Assembly (NCBI GenBank): GCA_002723015.1
Contig: PBNG01000025.1
Coordinates: forward strand, 1 to 10,798
DNA: 10,798 nucleotides
Source of the DNA: Roseibacillus sp.
GTDB taxonomy: Bacteria; Verrucomicrobiota; Verrucomicrobiae; Verrucomicrobiales; Akkermansiaceae
Direction of reading: 5' to 3'
Positions 6,227-10,798 of this stretch are shown in pieces. Under the pieces are notes generated by a model. The model was not told the DNA's origin and searched no databases. It saw only the letters and a list, made by a program, of their open reading frames with translations. The position numbers were made by a program, and so were the translations under genes. Within the stretch, counting starts at the first letter, position 1. Every line of letters begins with the position of its first letter.

Positions 6227-6253
6227 ACGGCGAGAGAACTGCATGCTGGGGAA

Positions 6254-6589
6254 ATGCTGACAGTCGAAGAGCAGATCGAACTGGAGATCCGGGCGAGGAA
6301 AGATCTTGAGGATCTCAGGGAAAAGGCGACCAGTGAGGAAGTCGATCCTCAGGCGGTGGCAGTCGATGTTGCAATTGGACGTCTCTCGCGTCTTGACTCG
6401 ATGCAGATGGAGGAGGTCCGGAAGGATGCTACGCGCCGGAGGAATCAGCGTATTCACGAACTGCAGCAGGCTCTCCGCCGGATGGATGAGGGCGATTACG
6501 GGGTTTGTGCAAGTTGTCAGGAGTGGATCAGTTATGCCCGTCTTGAGCAGAAGCCAGAGGCCGATCTTTGTGGGGATTGCGCCCGTTAA
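6254..6589 (+). CDS. DksA/TraR-family C4 zinc-finger protein
   Basis: The protein has 111 residues from ATG 6254, which has GGGGAA just upstream. The open frame continues upstream to 6095, but that part lies over the divergent C25-like gene and does not resemble the family. Residues 3-26 are charged and helical. Residues 37-80 (VDVAIGRLSRLDSMQMEEV onward) match the DksA/TraR helical region before the zinc finger. The C4 finger is Cys85-x2-Cys88-x17-Cys106-x2-Cys109, the classical DksA spacing. Family members bind in the RNA polymerase secondary channel and alter promoter choice, often with ppGpp. This one is shorter than E. coli DksA (151 residues), so a full DksA role is not certain. It converges with the DUF3817 gene, leaving four bases between their stops. 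Confidence 0.9.
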   Translation: MLTVEEQIELEIRARKDLEDLREKATSEEVDPQAVAVDVAIGRLSRLDSMQMEEVRKDATRRRNQRIHELQQALRRMDEGDYGVCASCQEWISYARLEQKPEADLCGDCAR

Positions 6590-6593
6590 GCCG

Positions 6594-6920
6594 TCAGGTT
6601 GAGAGGTTTCGGGCCTTGGCCCCGACCCGGCGATCCTCGCGTTTCAACCACGGTTCAACGAAGAAGGCTCCACTGGGGAGCAGGGCAGCAGCGAAAATGA
6701 TAGCGCATTGGAGGTAGCTCCACCCAGCCTTCTTCCGGGCAAGCCACAGAAGGAGACAGAGAAGAATAAAGAGGTGCCCGTGTATGATGCCGGGCAGGTA
6801 GATAGCGTCCTCATGTCCCTGCATTCGCTTCATCACGACCGAGCAGTAAAGGAGCACAATCCACGAGAGGCCCTCAAGGAGGCTGACCACCCGCAGTCTG
6901 CCTATGGATGTCCCCAGCAT
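6594..6920 (-). CDS. DUF3817-family small integral membrane protein
   Basis: The 108-residue product has about three hydrophobic segments: LEGLSWIVLLYCSVVM (15-30), HGHLFILLCLLLWLA (47-61) and LQCAIIFAAALLPSGAFFV (70-88). The LEGLSW start, the GIIHGHLFIL centre and the PSGAFFVEPWLKRE end match the DUF3817 family, whose role is unknown. Its ATG lies 15 bases beyond the stop of the rhodanese gene. The purine-rich AAGGAAAG before it overlaps that stop codon, so the two genes are very likely co-transcribed and perhaps translationally coupled. Confidence 0.85.
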   Translation of the reverse strand: MLGTSIGRLRVVSLLEGLSWIVLLYCSVVMKRMQGHEDAIYLPGIIHGHLFILLCLLLWLARKKAGWSYLQCAIIFAAALLPSGAFFVEPWLKREDRRVGAKARNLST

Positions 6921-6935
6921 GATTCTGTTCTTTCC

Positions 6936-7349
6936 TTATCTGACAACGGGCAGTCCTGCCTTTTTCCACGCGAGCAGACCGCCGTCGAGATGGTAGATTT
7001 TTCGGAAGCCTAGCTTTGCCCACAAAGCGAGGGACCTTGAGCTTCGGCCTCCGCTCTGGCAGTGGATGAGATACGGTTTCTTCCTATCCAGCTTTTGTAT
7101 CCTGACAGCAAAGTCCTCCTTGAAAAAGTCGATGTGAATCGCTCCTGCGAGGTGCCCTTCCTTGAATTCATCCAGCGTTCTGATGTCGATGACTCTTGGT
7201 CTTTTTTCCTTGTCGGCGCGGGCCATGACTTCCGAAGCCTCTCCTGCATCAAGGTGGACTACCGGAACAGGCTTGATGCGAGTCTCCTCGGCCGTAGCCG
7301 TAGCAATGAGGAAAGGAGGTATGATCAAGAGAACGGGCCACAGGTTCAT
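6936..7349 (-). CDS. Exported single-domain rhodanese (sulfurtransferase-like)
   Basis: The 137-residue product has a signal peptide (MNLWPVLLIIPPFLIATATA) and one rhodanese domain (about 28-135). Landmarks are RPRVIDIRTLDEFKEGHLAG (50-69, the substrate-side Asp/Arg motif), the active-site loop HCQSGGRSS with catalytic Cys97, and the closing YHLDGGLLAWKKAGLPV. The domain can carry persulfide sulfur on the Cys. In an exported protein it probably handles sulfur or thiols in the periplasm; the real substrate is unknown. The gene lies 74 bases beyond the rapA stop and 15 bases before the DUF3817 gene. Confidence 0.93.
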   Translation of the reverse strand: MNLWPVLLIIPPFLIATATAEETRIKPVPVVHLDAGEASEVMARADKEKRPRVIDIRTLDEFKEGHLAGAIHIDFFKEDFAVRIQKLDRKKPYLIHCQSGGRSSRSLALWAKLGFRKIYHLDGGLLAWKKAGLPVVR

Positions 7350-7423
7350 GACTTGAGAATAGGAGTATGTTGTCCGGTAGAAAAGGGAAACCTCTTGCGG
7401 GTTCGATGCCGCTTGAATCCATC

Positions 7424-10168
7424 TCAGGCGGGAGCTCGCCAGATCAGACGAAGGGCATCCAGACGGAGTCTTGACTGACTGAGAAGGCTGACAAGTTCGT
7501 CCCGATGTCTGACCAGAGCTTGAATTTCAGCTGGGGACACCTTGCTGTTCCTGCCGGCGAGATCCTCAAGGCGTTCGATCTCAGCGGTCAACGCTCCCTC
7601 TGCATTCTTCACTGCCTGCGCGATCTGTCGACGAGCCTGATCGTCGGCCAGTCGTTCGGATTTTGTCAGCATGGCGGGAAGAATTTCCTTACGGAAGACA
7701 CTCTGGGAGACAAGCTTTCGCGGACTGCCCGGTTCAAGACTGGCAAATGGCAGGCCCTCGTCAGACGTGTGATCATTGCCCTTGTGATCAACGACGGTGC
7801 GGTAGGGGGTGGGAGGGAGAAAGCGATCTGCATGCATTCGGGAAGGCCCGAGGCATTCGAGGACATAGTGGCACTCCAGAAGCATGGTCTTGCCGCGGGC
7901 AGTTTTCCAGTGAGCGAAGCTGCAGTTTCCCTGCTCCCGGCCCAGGAGCACTTCGATGGCATCACGGAAAAGCGGGTGGTCCGGGGTTATCAGGGCGATA
8001 TCTTCACGAGCAAGGGCGAAGTGGCGATCGAAAGTAGCAGAGAGCCCGTCCTCGGGAAGTTCCGTGAAATCCTCGCTGAGACGTTCTCCCTGTTTGAGGA
8101 TGTAACTCCGGAGCGAGAGGTCCTCGACCTCGAGCCCAAGGTGGTCAAAGAGTCGAATAGCGAATTTTTCGAACTCGGGATCATGATCAGAATTAGAAAT
8201 ATGCTCGATCAGACTATCGGCGCTATCTGAGGTTGGAGCTCCGAGTTCAAGAAGACGATCGTGGCCGGAAGTAATGTCACGTGATACCCGCTTCCGCAGC
8301 GAGGCAGACCGAACGAGAAACTTCTCGAAGGCCGCGCTATCCCCGGTCTCCAGCAATTCCCTGAGATCCGGTCTGAGCGATGCGAACAACGTTGATGCGC
8401 CTTTCAGAGGGTGAGCAAAGGCATCAAGACCTTCGGCATACCAGCGAGCCAGTAACTCGTCTCTGGAACCCGCTATCACCGGGACATGAATATTGACGAT
8501 CCCGGTCTGTCCGATTCTATCGAGTCGACCGATCCGTTGCTCAAGAAGTTCAGGGTTGGCGGGCAGGTCAAAGAGGACGAGGTTCTGAGAAAACTGGAAA
8601 TTTCTGCCCTCTGACCCGATTTCCGAGCAGATGAGAATTCGCGCACCGTTGGGATCTGCGAACCATGCTGCATTACGATCACGTTGGATGAGCGTGAGAT
8701 TTTCGTGAAATAATGCAGATTCGATCCGAAGACGCACCAAGAGAAGGGAGCGGATCGATTCCGCGAGTTCGGCGGACTTGCAGATCAGGACGACCTTTTC
8801 CTCTGGTTGGTCCTGGAGAAATCCGGCCAGCCAATCTACCCGGGTCTCCAAGGGGTCCGCTTCATCTTCTGTTGGAAGTTCGATTTGACTTAAGTGGAGC
8901 TTACGTTCGGGGAATCCGGAGAGCCGCTCCCTGGTGTTCCGGAACATCACTCGGCCGGTGCCAAAACAATCTACGAGATCACGCACGAGGCTCTGTCTGC
9001 CGGAAGAATCGTCGGGTTTGAGCGTGGCTGCGAGAGTAGCCGACCTTTCTGAACGCTCCGCGATCAAGGCTTCATCGGTAGTCGTAAGAGGAGCTCCATC
9101 CGACAGTCTTCCTGCCAACTCGGCGAGGGGTTCATATGTCTCGGCCTCTTTTCGAAAGGCGGCAAGATCGGGGAAGCGCTCTGGGTCGAGAAGGCGAAGG
9201 CGGGCGAAGTGCCCTTCGGGTCCAAGCTGTTCCGGCGTGGCAGTCAGCAGGAGAAGCGACGCCGTGACTGCGGACAGTGATTCGACGACCGCGTAAGAGG
9301 GGCTCGGAGCGTTCGGTTTCCACTGGAGATGATGAGCCTCATCTACGATCAGGAGGTCAAATCCTGCGTCATGCGCTTGCCCGATCCGCTGGGGATGGTC
9401 GGTTAGGAATTCGGTCGAACAGAGGATTAGCTGGCTGTCCAGGAAAGGGTTAAGTTCATTTTCGGAGCCCTCCATAGACTTGCATCGATCCTCGTCAAAG
9501 ATAGCGAAGAGGAGGTTGAAACGACGGAGCAGCTCTACGAACCACTGATGGACCAATGGCTCGGGCACAAGAATGAGAACGCGGTCGGCCCGGCCTGTCA
9601 GGTGCAGCCTGTGCATGATCAGGCAGGCTTCGATGGTCTTTCCGAGGCCGACCTCGTCCGCGAGAAGCACCCGGGGGTTTAGGCGGCCTGCAGCCTCGGC
9701 AGCGATGGCGAGCTGGTGAGGAATCAGGTCAATGCGGGCTCCTGAGAATCCGCGCGCGGGCGAACTACGGAATGCTCCATTCTGCCTGAGCGCGTGAGCT
9801 CGAAGTTCATACGAGCGGAGATCATCACACTGCCCGGCGAGGAGGCGTTCTTCCGGTTTGATGAAGCTCAGGGCGTCGAAAAGATGTTGCTCCTGAATTT
9901 CCTGTCCTTGCGAATGGTAGACCAGCAGTCCATCCCGCTCTTCGACCTTTTCAACGGTGAACTCGTTTCCCTCCTGATCCTTGATGTGATCGCCTTCCTT
10001 GAAGTGTACCCGGATCAGTGGTGCGGAGGAAAAGACATACTGTCGGACCTCCTCAGCAGCTGGGAAACACATTTCGACGCGATCCCCCTCCGCGGTGATG
10101 ATCAGGCCAAGTCCGAGTTCCGGTTGGGATGCGCTGGTCCATCGCTGACCGGGAAGGGGGAGAGACAC
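7424..10168 (-). CDS. rapA: RapA-type RNA polymerase-associated Swi2/Snf2 ATPase
   Basis: The 914-residue product is colinear with E. coli RapA (968 residues), a DNA-translocating ATPase that recycles stalled RNA polymerase. Residues 1-105 (PGQRWTSASQPELGLG onward) match the N-terminal Tudor-like region. RecA1 carries LLADEVGLGKTIEA (168-181, Walker A), the DEAH box (276-279) and LLLTATPEQLG (306-316). RecA2 carries CSEIGSEGRNFQFSQN (514-529) and LLEQRIGRLDRIGQ (541-554). The C-terminal half keeps RapA features such as EGLDAFAHP, FDRHFALAREDIALITPDHP and RFLPPTPYRTVVD. The start is a GTG chosen because the next residues align with the E. coli N terminus; there is no clear Shine-Dalgarno. All ATPase motifs are intact. 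It lies 57 bases beyond the stop of an unrelated secreted-protein gene, so shared transcription is possible but not functionally suggestive. Confidence 0.96.
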   Translation of the reverse strand: MSLPLPGQRWTSASQPELGLGLIITAEGDRVEMCFPAAEEVRQYVFSSAPLIRVHFKEGDHIKDQEGNEFTVEKVEERDGLLVYHSQGQEIQEQHLFDALSFIKPEERLLAGQCDDLRSYELRAHALRQNGAFRSSPARGFSGARIDLIPHQLAIAAEAAGRLNPRVLLADEVGLGKTIEACLIMHRLHLTGRADRVLILVPEPLVHQWFVELLRRFNLLFAIFDEDRCKSMEGSENELNPFLDSQLILCSTEFLTDHPQRIGQAHDAGFDLLIVDEAHHLQWKPNAPSPSYAVVESLSAVTASLLLLTATPEQLGPEGHFARLRLLDPERFPDLAAFRKEAETYEPLAELAGRLSDGAPLTTTDEALIAERSERSATLAATLKPDDSSGRQSLVRDLVDCFGTGRVMFRNTRERLSGFPERKLHLSQIELPTEDEADPLETRVDWLAGFLQDQPEEKVVLICKSAELAESIRSLLLVRLRIESALFHENLTLIQRDRNAAWFADPNGARILICSEIGSEGRNFQFSQNLVLFDLPANPELLEQRIGRLDRIGQTGIVNIHVPVIAGSRDELLARWYAEGLDAFAHPLKGASTLFASLRPDLRELLETGDSAAFEKFLVRSASLRKRVSRDITSGHDRLLELGAPTSDSADSLIEHISNSDHDPEFEKFAIRLFDHLGLEVEDLSLRSYILKQGERLSEDFTELPEDGLSATFDRHFALAREDIALITPDHPLFRDAIEVLLGREQGNCSFAHWKTARGKTMLLECHYVLECLGPSRMHADRFLPPTPYRTVVDHKGNDHTSDEGLPFASLEPGSPRKLVSQSVFRKEILPAMLTKSERLADDQARRQIAQAVKNAEGALTAEIERLEDLAGRNSKVSPAEIQALVRHRDELVSLLSQSRLRLDALRLIWRAPA

Positions 10169-10225
10169 GGCCGGGAGAGTGGGGTGCTATTGGCCCGGAC
10201 GCAAGGTCAAGCAACGGTATGATGC

Positions 10226-10798
10226 CTATCTCTCCAGACGGGCTTCGGCCCTGAAAAAGGCAGCGGATTCACCAGGGGTTGGCGGGATTGGGAGACTGAG
10301 AAGTTGTCCATTTCCGGGGTGTGAGGAGACGGGCCTCCATCCCGAAAGGTCTTCACTCCTGAAGATGGTGTAGCTTCTTCCGGGTAATGTCGGGAAGGAG
10401 AGGGTGGTTTGCCCCGGAATCGTGAGGCTAGCAGTAATCGTGAGTTCAAAGCTGGAAGAGGAATCCCCGGGATTGGTCCCGGTAACCAGTATTTCGGAAA
10501 GATTACTCTGACCGTCACCATCCGTATCCTCCTCACCATCCTGCACGCCATCTCCATCGCTGTCTGCGAGTTGGGGATCCGTGCCAAGTCGCTCTTCAAT
10601 GTGATCGGGTAGACCGTCCTGGTCGCGGTCTGCGATGGCAGTCACACTCACATTGTCCACGGCAAGGCCGGGGATCAGGGCTGGACGCAGCGCTTGCCCG
10701 GGGTTCAATTGTCCAGGGCTTGGCCGGGCAAAAAAGCGCCTCCATGCAAGAGAGTCATCCAGCCCAAGGCTGCCCGCACCAGGGTCCGGGACGGGGCT
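10226..10798 (-). CDS. 3' end of a large secreted protein with thrombospondin type 3 repeats (partial)
   Basis: The frame is open from the window edge (10798) to TAG at 10226, giving 190 C-terminal residues; the start lies outside. The visible N-terminal part (DDSLAWRRFFARPSPGQLNP) resembles the end of a lamin-tail-type domain. It is followed by acidic, calcium-binding thrombospondin type 3 repeats: DRDQDGLPDHIEERLGTDP, DSDGDGVQDGEEDTDGDGQS and NLSEILVTGTNP. The last 80 or so residues (LSFPTLPGRSYTIFRSEDLS and AAFFRAEARLER) match a C-terminal beta domain seen in many verrucomicrobial surface proteins, of the type GrtYtIe-S-dL-W. The whole protein is probably exported and surface-bound. The lamin-tail call is tentative. 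Confidence 0.85.
   Translation of the reverse strand, partial: SPVPDPGAGSLGLDDSLAWRRFFARPSPGQLNPGQALRPALIPGLAVDNVSVTAIADRDQDGLPDHIEERLGTDPQLADSDGDGVQDGEEDTDGDGQSNLSEILVTGTNPGDSSSSFELTITASLTIPGQTTLSFPTLPGRSYTIFRSEDLSGWRPVSSHPGNGQLLSLPIPPTPGESAAFFRAEARLER

Noticed and set aside
6095..6253. N-terminal extension of the DksA-like protein to 6095
   Set aside because: It overlaps the divergent C25-like gene and looks like antisense read-through of its signal-peptide region. ATG 6254 has a purine-rich site upstream and fits the family length.
6609..6625. GC-rich dyad (TCGGGCC with GGCCCCGA) as terminator of the dksA-like gene
   Set aside because: The loop is very tight, one base is bulged, it lies in the DUF3817 coding end, and no T-run follows.
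7505..8230. Long plus-strand open frame opposite rapA (241 codons)
   Set aside because: It is a shadow of the rapA coding frame with no recognisable domain or start signal.

Overview
The window looks like chromosomal DNA from a free-living member of the Verrucomicrobiota or a close PVC relative. This is inferred from protein style, not from a marker gene. It is moderately GC-rich, Shine-Dalgarno sequences are weak, and many products are secreted. These include an SHD1-domain thioredoxin-like protein, two exported alpha/beta hydrolases, a gingipain-like C25 family protein, and a large surface protein ending in thrombospondin type 3 repeats plus a C-terminal beta domain common in Verrucomicrobia. 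There are no RNA genes, insertion sequences, CRISPR arrays or phage genes, and no gene-free gap longer than about 210 bases.

Layout. Positions 1-723 (minus) hold the most interesting gene: an exported thioredoxin-fold protein whose reading frame is broken only by one TGA. That TGA sits exactly where the first cysteine of the CGPC redox motif should be, giving U-G-P-C. A hairpin right behind it has the geometry of a bacterial SECIS element, so the gene is a candidate selenoprotein. Divergent from it, 798-3015 (plus) holds two exported alpha/beta hydrolases of different families. Positions 3052-6166 (minus) hold a C25 peptidase homologue that has lost both catalytic residues, a MarC-family membrane protein and an L,D-transpeptidase. 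A short DksA/TraR-type zinc-finger regulator lies on the plus strand (6254-6589). The rest is minus strand: the 3' end of a large secreted protein (from 10798), then a full-length RapA-type RNA polymerase recycling ATPase (10168-7424), a secreted rhodanese (7349-6936) and a small DUF3817 membrane protein (6920-6594).

How the genes may work together. Several products act in the envelope: redox protein, hydrolases, L,D-transpeptidase, rhodanese and the surface protein. Two act on RNA polymerase: the DksA-like protein and RapA. Only rhodanese with DUF3817, and the hydrolase pair, look like tight transcription units. The selenoprotein reading would need SelA, SelB, SelC and SelD elsewhere in the genome; none of these genes is in the window.
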